Source: CAYLKK01 sp964412505 | Lineage (GTDB): Bacteria > Pseudomonadota > Alphaproteobacteria > UBA3830 > CAYLKK01 | DNA: 64,000 nt | Reading direction: 5' to 3' | Assembly: GCA_964412505.1 (NCBI GenBank) | Contig: CAYPOM010000004.1 | Coordinates: forward strand, 33,272-97,271 | Shown: positions 53,682 to 62,132 of the stretch, piece by piece | Numbering within the stretch: the stretch's first letter is position 1 | Layout of the letters: every line of letters starts with the position of its first letter | Translations under genes and position numbers: made by a program | Notes under the pieces: model-generated | Database searches by the model: none | The model's input: the letters and a program-made list of their open reading frames with translations, nothing else | What the model was told of the DNA's origin: nothing

Positions 53682-53694
53682 ATGGCGGATGGGG
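53682..53694. repeat. attR-type direct repeat (13 bp)
   Basis: ATGGCGGATGGGG, an exact copy of 58933-58945. It is 15 bp upstream of tadA and outside any gene. Divergence from tRNA-Ser starts at base 14 (C against T). Confidence 0.8.
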
Positions 53695-53741
53695 CGCACG
53701 CCAAACAAAACCAACCTCCCTCTAAAATTTCAACACTTTCG

Positions 53742-53839
53742 CTTTTGTGGCGCTTAAAAATACCCACAAAAGTCCCCCTTAAAAGTTGATGCTATATGGC
53801 AAAAAATACTTTAGACTGAAACAGACTTTTTCAGACTAA
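53742..53839. repeat. Two hairpins near the left island end
   Basis: CTTTTGTGG (53742-53750) with CCACAAAAG (53764-53772), 9 bp, and TTAGACTGAAA (53811-53821) with TTTTCAGACTAA (53828-53839), 11 of 12 paired. No open frame with a ribosome-binding site spans them. They lie close to the left att site and could be integrase or excisionase arm sites; function is unknown. The 53840-54027 stretch holds no gene I can support. Confidence 0.4.
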
Positions 53840-54027
53840 CTGTATTTATTATATAATTATTTCTTATAGTTCAAAAGAAATTTTTTTAAACTCCTTTTAG
53901 TCTTTCATTTGTTGCTGTTACCTCTTTTCCGCTATACATCAACGAAAGGTAGATTTCCAATAAACAAACCGTTGGGGGAAATTTTAGCGTTTTATCTTTA
54001 AATATCTCAATTAAGCCTCAAGGTACT

Positions 54028-54132
54028 GGGAACGATTGGCACTCAGCGGGAGGTAGCACCCCGGAATTTTTCTAGCGTCAGAAATTTTTGGAAGTTGACT
54101 GGTTGACTTGCTCTCGTTGAGTGCTATGTCCC
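54028..54132. other. Strong wobble-containing stem with alternative pairing (RNA-like element)
   Basis: GGCACTCAGCGGGAG (54038-54052) pairs along all 15 positions with CTCTCGTTGAGTGCT (54111-54125), using three G-U pairs, flanked by GGGA (54028-54031) and TCCC (54129-54132). TAGCAC (54054-54059) is also complementary to GTGCTA (54121-54126), so two exclusive pairings share the same 3' arm. Wobble pairs hint at RNA rather than DNA symmetry on the plus strand. It lies 47 bp after the restriction-modification gene stop, on the side where no gene reads. It could be an RNA, a degraded transposon end or recombination site. Confidence 0.5.
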
Positions 54133-54178
54133 ATTTTCAATGTAAAATTTGTATTTATCATTTAATGAAAGTAATTTA

Positions 54179-57100
54179 TCAGATTATGGTATCGATTTCA
54201 TCCATAATTGAAATTGTGTGAGAAAGGGCGGCTAGAATCTTTTGATAATGAAATATGTCATCCGCAGTTAGAGTCCGATTCTTGCGATCTTTTAGCCATT
54301 TTTGAGCTGGAACATACCCACCGATTGGAAATGTCCAAATTTCTTCTGAAACTCCACCGAAATACTGTTCTTCATTAATGTAAATTCTGTCGTTTACAAA
54401 ACGCGGTTTAGAAACTACATTCGTTCCTGAAATTGGATAAGAGGTTTCAAGCATTACACCATTTAGCAAATGTAAATTGCGCAGTTGAGCTCCTAGATTT
54501 ACAATTTTCAGGAAATATTCTTGATTGAATGGGTATGGAATTTTCGGAAAATCTATTCTCAAAAATTCTAGGTATTTAGTCCGATATTTGCGTGAATGCA
54601 GCACTCCATAAATATAGTCGAGAATATCTATCGGCGCGAATGTATTTTCGCTATCTGTTTTTTCCTCTGTAAATTGCAACCCAACATAAGATGCAAATTT
54701 TTCAACGACATCAGCATTTAAATTGGGATGGCGAGTTTTTTCTCCAAAAGATTCTTCGTATAAATAGAGCGGGAAAAGATAAGTCGCTTCTTTCCCTTTA
54801 TTAGAGACATAACATATGTCTATAATATTTTTTGTGATCAATATATGTGTCCAAGTTGCTGAAGATAATAATTTGCAAGTGCATAATCCAATGTTTTCTT
54901 GCAAAACAAAATGCCTCATAATTTCTTCACGTGGACGTTGCATAAATCCTTTTTGGCCAGTGTAAGCGGTAAATCTCGTATCAAAGGGACGATACAATAT
55001 TCTATCTGTTATAATAGTATTATGAGTTAAGTCATTTTTAGCTGCTACATAATTCCAATCTGGCGATTTACTTACATAATATTTTTCTGTTAATTTTTCT
55101 TTGTCGCAACTCTGGAAATCTCGAACTACCTGTTCTATATTATCCTTCATAAATTGAATAGTTATTGCATCATTATGTGTTTTTATACCACTACGATTTA
55201 AAACAAACATCTCATTAATAGCAAATCCGTTGTTATACTCTGATTGTAAAGTTAAATCTTTTGGTACAAAAAAATACCAAGGTTGGATTGGCGCAATTTC
55301 TGTAAAGTTTTGGAGATCCAATTTTTGAGTTTCTAAATAATTAAATTTTTCATCCCGAGTTCCAAATAAATCTGTGTAATACACTTTTGCAAATTCATTT
55401 TCAGGCCTCTTAGTTTTTACGAAAATTGTAATACATATGCCCTGCATGATATCGAATACATTTTCATCCTTTACTCCTTCAGGTGCATCTTTTTTGCGGT
55501 CGTCTCCGTGTAAGTTAACAATGAAAATTTTATCAAATGTACGCAATAAATATTCACGCATACGCCGATGTATACATCCATCTAAAAATGAATTGTTGGT
55601 TACATAAGCGAGTATGCCTTCCTTATTTTTCTCTATAAAATTCTCTCCGAGTCTTATAAATTTTATATAGTCATCAGAAAGTGGCTGAATATTTTTTTCA
55701 TCCAAATTTTCTTTATATACTTTTAGCAGTTCATTAATGTAGTCACTTTTGTTATAGCCACTTATTCCATATGGCGGATTACCCATTATTACCATAATAG
55801 AAGTATTTTCTTTTACCAAATTGGCATCTACAGCTTCAGCTTTCAACCATGTCGCAAACATAGTAGGCAGATCCTTAGCCCCGCTTTCAAGCGAGTTTGT
55901 TAGGTAGACCCTCATTTTGGGTTGTTTGTCACTAGGTTGATAACCTGTTTCTATCAATTGCTTTTCGAGTTTTATATGACACAAAATATATGGCGTCATC
56001 ATAATTTCAAAACCGTTCAAACGAGGAATCAAGAGATTCTCAATATAATTTTGCCAAGTTCCAGATTGTGATTTTAATTGCTTATAAATTTTGCGAATGA
56101 CTTCGACAAGAAATGGGCCTGTTCCAATTGCCGGGTCAAGAATTTGGACTTTAAATTCTTCTTTACCATCCTTAGCGTTAATACGAGAGGTATCAGCCAA
56201 TCCATCAATTAAATTAAAATCATTTTTTAAAATGTCATCGACGGCGTTTACTATAAACCTAACAATCGGTTTTGGAGTATAAAAAACCCCTCTTTTAAAT
56301 TTAGTTTCTTTATCATACTTTTCCAAAAAATGTTCGTAGAAATATAAAAATGGATCATCTTTTAGGCGTGGATCATTGGCCAACAATTTTGAAACATTGA
56401 TACATCTAAAAATGTTGATTAAGTCTTCTAATAGCCAAGATATACGAGAATCATCAGAAGTTGTTATAGCCCTAAACAAATTATAAAGGAATGGATTGGT
56501 TCGAGATATTAAGTGGCACGCTTCGTCAAGATCGAAATCTTCCAACGTTGTATCATTCATGCGTGCGACAAACAATCCGTACGTGATTGTTTGGGCATAA
56601 ACATCAGCAAATGATTTGTTACTTAAATCAGAAATGAGATATTCTTTAAATGCTTGCAAGTGTTCAGAAAGCGTTCTGTCTCCTTCTTTCGCATCTAAGT
56701 CTTTTTCGACTACTTCACGTAACAGAGCTGCTTTTTGCGCCATAATTTCGGCAAGAGAAAATGGACTCTTAATTTCGATATTTAGAGGTGAGCAAAAGTT
56801 CCTAATATACTTTTCTAAATTTATAAATCCGTTTTTATGCGGAATAATTTTGTTGTTTTCGATATCTGCGATTTTTATCCTTGCAACTTCTTTTTCGTTT
56901 TGGAAAAAAATAAAATCCAAATAATTCGTGAAAATTACCCTAGACAGCCCTTTAAGATAGCGTTGCAGCTGGTTTTTCTCGGAGTCTGAAAGCTTATCCA
57001 AATTGTGATATATGTTTTTGGTTTCTATATAACAAATCGGCGCTTTGTTATCTTTCATTTGAACAATGAAATCAGGAGCGCCGCATTCGGAATGTTTAGG

Positions 57101-57244
57101 TTCATTTATCACTCTGACATGAGGCATTATAGTTTCTACTAATTGCTGTAAATCAATACGAAAGCTATGCTCTGTCGTATTTCCTAATACGAACTTTTGT
57201 TTGACGCTATTAATATAACTATCTAAATTTCCTCCCATAGCCAA
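54179..57244 (-). CDS. Type IIG/ISP-like restriction-modification enzyme
   Basis: The 1021-residue protein has an N-terminal PD-(D/E)xK-like nuclease (about 50-85: GAPDFIVQMKDN and CYIETKNIY), a helical region, then an N6-adenine methyltransferase core with motif I ILDPAIGTGPFLVEVI (about residue 368) and motif IV GNPPYGISG (about 489). The C-terminal third resembles the type ISP specificity domain (LDYIYGVLHSRKYRTKYLEF near 912). No helicase motifs (Walker A/B of ISP enzymes) are visible, so it is a helicase-less single-chain enzyme. It cuts and protects DNA at an unknown site. It is alone in the island, with no separate S or M gene; start ATG fits, with a weak GGAGG (GGGAGGAAA) upstream. 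Confidence 0.85.
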   Translation of the reverse strand: MAMGGNLDSYINSVKQKFVLGNTTEHSFRIDLQQLVETIMPHVRVINEPKHSECGAPDFIVQMKDNKAPICYIETKNIYHNLDKLSDSEKNQLQRYLKGLSRVIFTNYLDFIFFQNEKEVARIKIADIENNKIIPHKNGFINLEKYIRNFCSPLNIEIKSPFSLAEIMAQKAALLREVVEKDLDAKEGDRTLSEHLQAFKEYLISDLSNKSFADVYAQTITYGLFVARMNDTTLEDFDLDEACHLISRTNPFLYNLFRAITTSDDSRISWLLEDLINIFRCINVSKLLANDPRLKDDPFLYFYEHFLEKYDKETKFKRGVFYTPKPIVRFIVNAVDDILKNDFNLIDGLADTSRINAKDGKEEFKVQILDPAIGTGPFLVEVIRKIYKQLKSQSGTWQNYIENLLIPRLNGFEIMMTPYILCHIKLEKQLIETGYQPSDKQPKMRVYLTNSLESGAKDLPTMFATWLKAEAVDANLVKENTSIMVIMGNPPYGISGYNKSDYINELLKVYKENLDEKNIQPLSDDYIKFIRLGENFIEKNKEGILAYVTNNSFLDGCIHRRMREYLLRTFDKIFIVNLHGDDRKKDAPEGVKDENVFDIMQGICITIFVKTKRPENEFAKVYYTDLFGTRDEKFNYLETQKLDLQNFTEIAPIQPWYFFVPKDLTLQSEYNNGFAINEMFVLNRSGIKTHNDAITIQFMKDNIEQVVRDFQSCDKEKLTEKYYVSKSPDWNYVAAKNDLTHNTIITDRILYRPFDTRFTAYTGQKGFMQRPREEIMRHFVLQENIGLCTCKLLSSATWTHILITKNIIDICYVSNKGKEATYLFPLYLYEESFGEKTRHPNLNADVVEKFASYVGLQFTEEKTDSENTFAPIDILDYIYGVLHSRKYRTKYLEFLRIDFPKIPYPFNQEYFLKIVNLGAQLRNLHLLNGVMLETSYPISGTNVVSKPRFVNDRIYINEEQYFGGVSEEIWTFPIGGYVPAQKWLKDRKNRTLTADDIFHYQKILAALSHTISIMDEIDTII

Positions 57245-57463
57245 AATCAGTATTGAGTCCTTTAAGGCCTAATTAGAAAGCCCTAAAAAATTTTTTACCG
57301 CTCCTGTTAAATAACATAACTCTATTTTATATCAAGCAGTTTAAAATAACGTTGATAGCTAGGCCAAGATCAACACTGTATGTTTTTTTATCATCCACAA
57401 TAAAGCATTTTCAATCCCAAAAAAGTTTTATCGAATATATATTTGGTTGACCTTATTTAGGAG

Positions 57464-57995
57464 GCTAAAATTGCGAATCATTTTAATTGCGGAATCAATG
57501 CTGTGTTTAAGGCTTTGCGCAAGCTAGGATATACCTATAAAAAAAACAAAAAATCTATAAGGAAAGAGACGAATCAGCGAGTGTTGTATTTATTGAAAGA
57601 ATAAAAAATGAAGCAAGAGGAAACTTGGTTTACATTGACGAAACAGGCATTGATACGTATTTACACATAGAACATGCGCGTGCACCGAGAGGCAAAAAAA
57701 TTATAGGAGAAGTGTCTGTGTGCAAATTTGCGCGACAATTTATAGTCGCAGAAAAATGCGGAAATGAGATTTTAGCTCCGTTTGGATACACAGGAACTTG
57801 TGATGCAAAATTATTTAATTTCTGGCTTGAAAACATGCTGATTCCGAAACTAAAACCAGGACAAATTGTAATTATGGATAACTCTTCAACACACAAATCT
57901 GAAATAACTAAAGCGCTAATAAAAAAAGCAGGATGTACGCTAATTTTCCTGCCACCATACTCTCCAGATCTTAACCCAATTAAACGCTTTTGGAT
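57464..57995 (+). pseudogene. IS630-type transposase remnant
   Basis: The first frame (57464-57602) reads KIANHFNCGINAVFKALRKL GYTYKK-type helix-turn-helix, then stops; a -1 shift at the A8-C-A6 run (57539-57553) joins YKERDESASVVFIERIKNEA and VYIDETGIDTYL. The second frame has the DDE motifs YIDETG and VIMDNSSTH, and LPPYSPDLNPIKRFW where the third acidic residue is changed to Lys (usual NPIE). The N-terminal part and everything after FW are missing. IS630 members may shift frame at A-runs, but the lost Glu and truncations mean it is dead. It ends where the integrase remnant begins. Confidence 0.85.
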
Positions 57996-58021
57996 AAACA
58001 ATAGCTTTTTCATAGGAGAAT

Positions 58022-58776
58022 TACTACATCAAAATTCTTCAAAAACTCTTTGAGTTTCCTTTCTGGAAAGTTCGGATAGTGTCTTACAACAGGTTGTTTA
58101 TATGCACCCGCTGTATCGATTACCAAATTGTGCTCTGCTTTACCAATAGCTATAGCATATTTGAATATTTGGCCTATAATGCTTCTAGTTTTTCTTGCTT
58201 CGCCCAACGTTCCTTTATTCTCTATTTTTTGAATTACACTAATTACATTTTGTCCTTTTACTTTTTTTATTGGTATGTGCCCTAAATGATCAAATATATG
58301 TCTTTTTAACCTGCTAAGTTCCAGTTTCGCATTTTTTGAAGTAGATCCTCCCCATTTTTTCTTATGCCACTCTAAAACAATGTTTTCAAAAGTGTTTTCG
58401 ATATTAGGCTTCTTGCAAAAGTAATTTTAGATGCTCCCGTCGTCCTGATAATCAGTATCTAAAAACACATAGTTTTGACTTTCGCAATAACACTATTTTC
58501 TTTTAGCTCGTTTTTTGATTGCCTTTTGTGTTGTACTGGATCGATTCCATCTTCTAATTTTTTCTTACATTCATCTTTCTTTTCTCTAGCGTCTTTAATA
58601 GATATATCAGGATATACCCCCAACGCCATTAATTTCTCTTTTCCAGCGTAATTATATTTAAGGTGCAAATATTTTTTCCCATCAGGTTTTATGAGTAAAA
58701 ACATACCCACACTATCGAATTTTTTATAGCTTTTATCTTTCGCTTCAAAATTACGACATTCCAGCTCTGTCAGCAT
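58022..58776 (-). pseudogene. P4-type tyrosine integrase remnant
   Basis: From ATG 58774-58776 the N-terminal DUF4102 domain is clear (KLMALGVYPDISIKDAREKK, KKLEDGIDPVQHKRQSKNE). After a 75-bp insertion with a stop (58459), the frame resumes at ENTFENIVLEWHKKKWGG and continues through the core-binding region (KAEHNLVIDTAGAYKQP, VVRHYPNFPERKLKEFLKNF). It is cut at about 58022 where the IS630 remnant abuts; the catalytic domain (R-H-R-Y) is absent. Orientation away from tRNA-Ser is normal for P4 integrases. TTG 58788 is an alternative start. Confidence 0.87.
58413..58487. repeat. 75-bp insertion with imperfect terminal inverted repeats in integrase
   Basis: The ends TTGCAAAAGTAA (58413-58424) and, on the other strand, TTGCGAAAGTCA (from 58487) match at 10 of 12 positions. 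The segment separates the two readable halves of the integrase and carries its premature stop at 58459. A palindrome CTGATAATCAG lies near its middle. It resembles a miniature inverted-repeat element; target duplications are not obvious. Confidence 0.4.
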
Positions 58777-58932
58777 TTTTGTCAGCAATTATATTATTCT
58801 AAAAAAAGTACCCCAAGAAGTACCACATTTTGTGTCTGGCTTTAAATGGTTTTATAAAGCCTTTCATGGACTCACCGATTGCTATTATATACTATAATTT
58901 CAACAAATATAAAACCTAATAGAAATAGATAT

Positions 58933-58945
58933 ATGGCGGATGGGG
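58933..58945. repeat. attL-type direct repeat in tRNA-Ser 3' end (13 bp)
   Basis: ATGGCGGATGGGG covers the encoded CCA (rc of 58934-58936), the discriminator and the acceptor 3' strand of tRNA-Ser. Same sequence as 53682-53694. Confidence 0.8.
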
Positions 58946-59023
58946 TGGGATTCGAACCCACGAAGGAGTTGCCCCCTTGCCGGTTTTCAAGACCGGTGCC
59001 TTCAACCGCTCGACCACCCATCC
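58934..59023 (-). tRNA. tRNA-Ser (UGA)
   Basis: A 90-nt class II tRNA with acceptor GGATGGG/CCCATCC, anticodon loop CTTGAAA (TGA) in stem CCGGT/ACCGG, long variable arm around AAGGGGGCAACTCCTT, TTCGAAT loop and encoded CCA. It is the insertion target of the island. The 59024-59314 stretch shows no gene or RNA I can support. Confidence 0.96.
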
Positions 59024-59314
59024 ATCTTCTTTGAATTCTATATGTTTTCTTTGAGAAAGTAAAGCTAGCTAGAATTATATTCCAACGTTTTTGTACTTAG
59101 TTTCGAAAAATAGACATGTGTTAATTATTATGTTGAGTAATAATAGACATTCCCATAACCAAAAACGCATCTATCATACCTAGTTCTTCTATTGATAAAT
59201 GACTACACTTTCTGGCCTTTTTAATTTATTCTTTCATAGTTGGGTGATTTAATTGGAGTATCTTGAATTCATTCTTAATAACTTATAAAATTAATCTGTT
59301 TTTAGAGTGAATTT

Positions 59315-60193
59315 ATGTTTTGTTCAAAAATAATAAATTGCAAAGAATTTGTTGAAGCTATCAAGCAAAATATAAGCAAACAAACTCGTAAATTTATAGA
59401 TGAGTTTAAGGAAACTCCTTGTATAGCACTAATCCGAGTAAAGGGTGATGCCGCGAGTGAAATATATGTAAACAATAAAATAAAAGCTTGCGCTAGCGTC
59501 GGGATACAATCTTTACTTTTTGAGTTCGAAATTGATGTTTCTCAAAATGCATTAGAAAATAAAATATTAGAACTCAACAAAGATAAGTCCGTTCATGGCA
59601 TTTTATTACAGTTACCATTACCAAAACACCTAAATGAATTTTATCTTACGAATTTGATAGACCCATTAAAAGACGTAGACGGATTGACTGTTAAAAACCA
59701 AGGGAATTTGCTCGCAGGCAACGATGGTCTATTCCCATGCACTCCTAGTGGAATAGTAACATTGTTAAAACACATACACAATGACTTATCCGGAATGCAT
59801 GCTGTCGTTGTAGGCCGTTCTAATATCGTCGGGAAACCTATGGCTCAACTTCTATTACGAGAAAATTGCTCTATATCTGTAGTACACTCAAAAACTAGAA
59901 ATATATGCGAAATTACTAAATCAGCCGATATATTAGTAGCCGCTGTTGGTAAACCTAAATTTATAGGATCAGATTGGGTAAAGACCGGCTCAACTATTAT
60001 TGATGTAGGTATCAACAGAATAGATATAGATGGAAAGACAAAAATAGTTGGAGATGTTGATCTTGACGCTGTAGTTAACAAAGTAGCGTACATTACACCA
60101 GTCCCTGGCGGTGTTGGGCCTATTACCGTTTCATTCTTATTAAAAAATACATTAAAAGCAGTATACATGCAAAAGAAACATTTAGAGGCATAA
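59315..60193 (+). CDS. folD: Bifunctional methylenetetrahydrofolate dehydrogenase/cyclohydrolase
   Basis: The 292-residue protein has PCIALIRVKGDAASEIYVNN, VHGILLQLPLPKHLNE (about 95), DPLKDVDGLTV, PCTPSGIVTLLK, VVGRSNIVGKPMAQLL and PVPGGVGPITVSFLLKN, all FolD signatures. It makes 10-formyl-THF for purines and formyl-Met-tRNA. It is 2 bp from the IHF/HU gene; the two likely share a transcript. Confidence 0.95.
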   Translation: MFCSKIINCKEFVEAIKQNISKQTRKFIDEFKETPCIALIRVKGDAASEIYVNNKIKACASVGIQSLLFEFEIDVSQNALENKILELNKDKSVHGILLQLPLPKHLNEFYLTNLIDPLKDVDGLTVKNQGNLLAGNDGLFPCTPSGIVTLLKHIHNDLSGMHAVVVGRSNIVGKPMAQLLLRENCSISVVHSKTRNICEITKSADILVAAVGKPKFIGSDWVKTGSTIIDVGINRIDIDGKTKIVGDVDLDAVVNKVAYITPVPGGVGPITVSFLLKNTLKAVYMQKKHLEA

Positions 60194-60195
60194 AA

Positions 60196-60498
60196 ATGAC
60201 TAAAAAAGATATCGCCCAAAAAATCATGGAAAAGCATCCAAAAATAACAAAAGAAAATGCGTACATGATAGTCGACCTTATAATAGAAAGAATTATAGAA
60301 ACTATCAAAGAAGGCAAACGTGCTGAATTTCGTGGTTTTGGCTCGTTTAGTAGACGGATAAGAAAACCTTATCAAGCTAAATCTGTGAATAGCAGTGAAA
60401 TAGTTTTGTTCAAAAAAAGAATATTACCGTATTTTAGACCAAGCGGGAATTTGATAAAATTTATTAATAAAAATAAGCTAGAAAACATTTGTAAATAG
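60196..60498 (+). CDS. IHF/HU-family DNA-bending protein
   Basis: The 100-residue protein has KKDIAQKIMEKHPKITKENA, RAEFRGFGSFSRRIRKPYQA (arm start) and a C-terminal FRPSGNLIKFINKNK, as in IHF-beta. The GxGSF motif is intact. It bends DNA as a heterodimer with IHF-alpha or homodimer as HU. IHF-beta is favoured by RGFGSF and by folD as neighbour, but HU cannot be excluded, so no symbol is given. Confidence 0.88.
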   Translation: MTKKDIAQKIMEKHPKITKENAYMIVDLIIERIIETIKEGKRAEFRGFGSFSRRIRKPYQAKSVNSSEIVLFKKRILPYFRPSGNLIKFINKNKLENICK

Positions 60499-60518
60499 AC
60501 ATCTAATCGGAGGTTATA

Positions 60519-61388
60519 GTGAATTGGTTAACTGATTTTGTTCGTCCTAAAATTAGAGCGATTGTAGGAAGAGATGTTCCAGATAATTTATGGACAAAGT
60601 GCAGTAAATGCGAACATATGCTTTTTTTACAAGCTTTAAAAGAGAACTTGAATGTATGTCCTTACTGTAATTATCATTTAAGAATGAGCGCAAATGAGCG
60701 TATTAATTTGCTATTCGACGAAAACACATTCAATAGGTTACCTGACGCCACATCAGTCAAAGATCCACTAAAATTTAAAGATACAAAAAAATACAGCGAC
60801 AGGCTAAAAGAATACAGAGAAAAAACAAATGAAAATGATGCACTCATAACTGGATATGGAAAAATTAATAAACAAATCGTTGTCGCTGCGATTTTTAATT
60901 TTGATTTTATGGGCGGCTCTATGGGAACTGCAGTCGGGAATGGATTTGTTAATACATGCAAATACGCTGTAAGCAACAAACTTCCATTTTTAGCTATCCC
61001 TTGTTCTGGTGGAGCAAGAATGCAAGAGGGATTATTTTCATTAATGCAAATGCCTAGAACTGTTGCTGGAATAAATATGCTAAAAAATGCTGGTATTCCA
61101 TTTATATCATTGTTAACAGATCCGACAACAGGAGGTGTTTCTGCTTCATTTGCTCTATTAGGAGATATCAATATAGCAGAACCAGGTAGTTTAATTGCGT
61201 TTACAGGCCCTAGAGTGATCGAAGGGACAATTAGAGAAAAATTGCCGGAAGGGTTTCAGAAATCTGAGTATCTTTTAGAACACGGAATGATAGATATTGT
61301 CGTTGAAAGAAAAAATTTAAAAGAGCATATATCTAAAATTTTAGATATATTGCATTATGGGAAAAGATGGCAAGATATAAAGCTGTAA
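60519..61388 (+). CDS. accD: Acetyl-CoA carboxylase carboxyltransferase beta subunit
   Basis: The 289-residue protein has a four-Cys zinc ribbon near residues 28-50 (CSKCEHM and CPYCNYHL), then GGSMGTAVGNGFV, PFLAIPCSGGARMQEGLFSLMQM (about 145) and LTDPTTGGVSASFALLGDI. It transfers the carboxyl group from biotin to acetyl-CoA in fatty acid synthesis. GGAGG (60508-60512) precedes GTG 60519. It overlaps truA by 22 bp. Confidence 0.96.
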   Translation: MNWLTDFVRPKIRAIVGRDVPDNLWTKCSKCEHMLFLQALKENLNVCPYCNYHLRMSANERINLLFDENTFNRLPDATSVKDPLKFKDTKKYSDRLKEYREKTNENDALITGYGKINKQIVVAAIFNFDFMGGSMGTAVGNGFVNTCKYAVSNKLPFLAIPCSGGARMQEGLFSLMQMPRTVAGINMLKNAGIPFISLLTDPTTGGVSASFALLGDINIAEPGSLIAFTGPRVIEGTIREKLPEGFQKSEYLLEHGMIDIVVERKNLKEHISKILDILHYGKRWQDIKL

Positions 61389-62107
61389 TAGAATACGACG
61401 GGACGAATTATTTCGGCTGGCAGAAACAAAACAACCTAAGAACTATACAGCAATCAATAGAGGATTCTCTCTATACACTAAATGGAAGCTCTCCTGTTGC
61501 TGTATATGGAGCTGGTAGAACAGATACAGGAGTACATGCTATTAGGCAAGTCGCGCATTTTGACTTACAAAAAGAGCGTGATCCATTCAGTGTTATGCAG
61601 TGTATAAATAGCAACTTACGCAATGAAGAAATCAGCATAATTTCTGTAGAAAAAGTTGACAATAATTTTCATGCTAGATTTGATGCTAAGCAAAGATCAT
61701 ACAGGTATGTAATATTCAATCGCAGAGCAAGACCTGCACTCTATAACAATCGCGTTTGGTGGGTGATTCGTGATTTAGATACGAATAAAATGAACGAAGT
61801 TGCCCAACATTTAGTAGGGAAACATGATTTCTCGGCTTTCAGAGCCAAAGGTTGCCAAGCATTATCTCCGATAAAAACTATTGATTATATCAATGTACAT
61901 AGAAACAACGAATATGTATACATAGATATTTCAGCTTTATCATTCCTATACCATCAAGTAAGAAACATAGTTGGAACATTATACAACGTTGGGACTGGAG
62001 CTTGGTCTGAAGAACATTTTCTAGATGTATTCGAATCAAAAGACAGAACCAGAGCAGGTGTTACTGCTCCAGCATCTGGCCTTTATTTTGCAGATGTAAA
62101 ATATTGA
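61367..62107 (+). CDS. truA: tRNA pseudouridine(38-40) synthase
   Basis: The 246-residue protein has YKAVIEYDGTNYFGWQKQ at the start, YGAGRTDTGVHAIRQVAHF (catalytic Asp, about residue 51), FHARFDAKQRSYRYVIFN and SFLYHQVRNIVGTLYNVG. It makes pseudouridine in the anticodon arm. The start overlaps accD by 22 bp, so the two are co-translated. Confidence 0.95.
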   Translation: MARYKAVIEYDGTNYFGWQKQNNLRTIQQSIEDSLYTLNGSSPVAVYGAGRTDTGVHAIRQVAHFDLQKERDPFSVMQCINSNLRNEEISIISVEKVDNNFHARFDAKQRSYRYVIFNRRARPALYNNRVWWVIRDLDTNKMNEVAQHLVGKHDFSAFRAKGCQALSPIKTIDYINVHRNNEYVYIDISALSFLYHQVRNIVGTLYNVGTGAWSEEHFLDVFESKDRTRAGVTAPASGLYFADVKY

Positions 62108-62132
62108 TTTTTCTCTGTTTTATAAAAATCCA

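Larger units (their letters stand above)
53682..58945. mobile_element. Integrative island at tRNA-Ser 3' end
   Basis: A 5264-bp segment is bounded by the 13-bp direct repeat ATGGCGGATGGGG at 53682-53694 and 58933-58945. The right copy is the 3' end of tRNA-Ser(UGA) (CCA, discriminator and 7-bp acceptor strand); the left copy is a stray duplicate beside tadA. Inside are a broken P4-type integrase oriented away from the tRNA, an IS630-type transposase remnant, a restriction-modification gene and a cluster of inverted repeats. tRNA 3' end duplication plus adjacent P4 integrase is the standard site-specific integration layout. The integrase is broken, so it is likely immobile now. Confidence 0.82.

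Noticed and set aside
53840..54027. Small coding remnants on either strand in the left island region
   Set aside because: Short open stretches exist on both strands, but none has a ribosome-binding site, start and recognisable motif together.
54028..54132. T-box-like riboswitch
   Set aside because: GGTAGCACC and the GGGA/TCCC ends recall a T-box, but the specifier loop and the conserved T-box sequence are missing and the element does not lead a gene.
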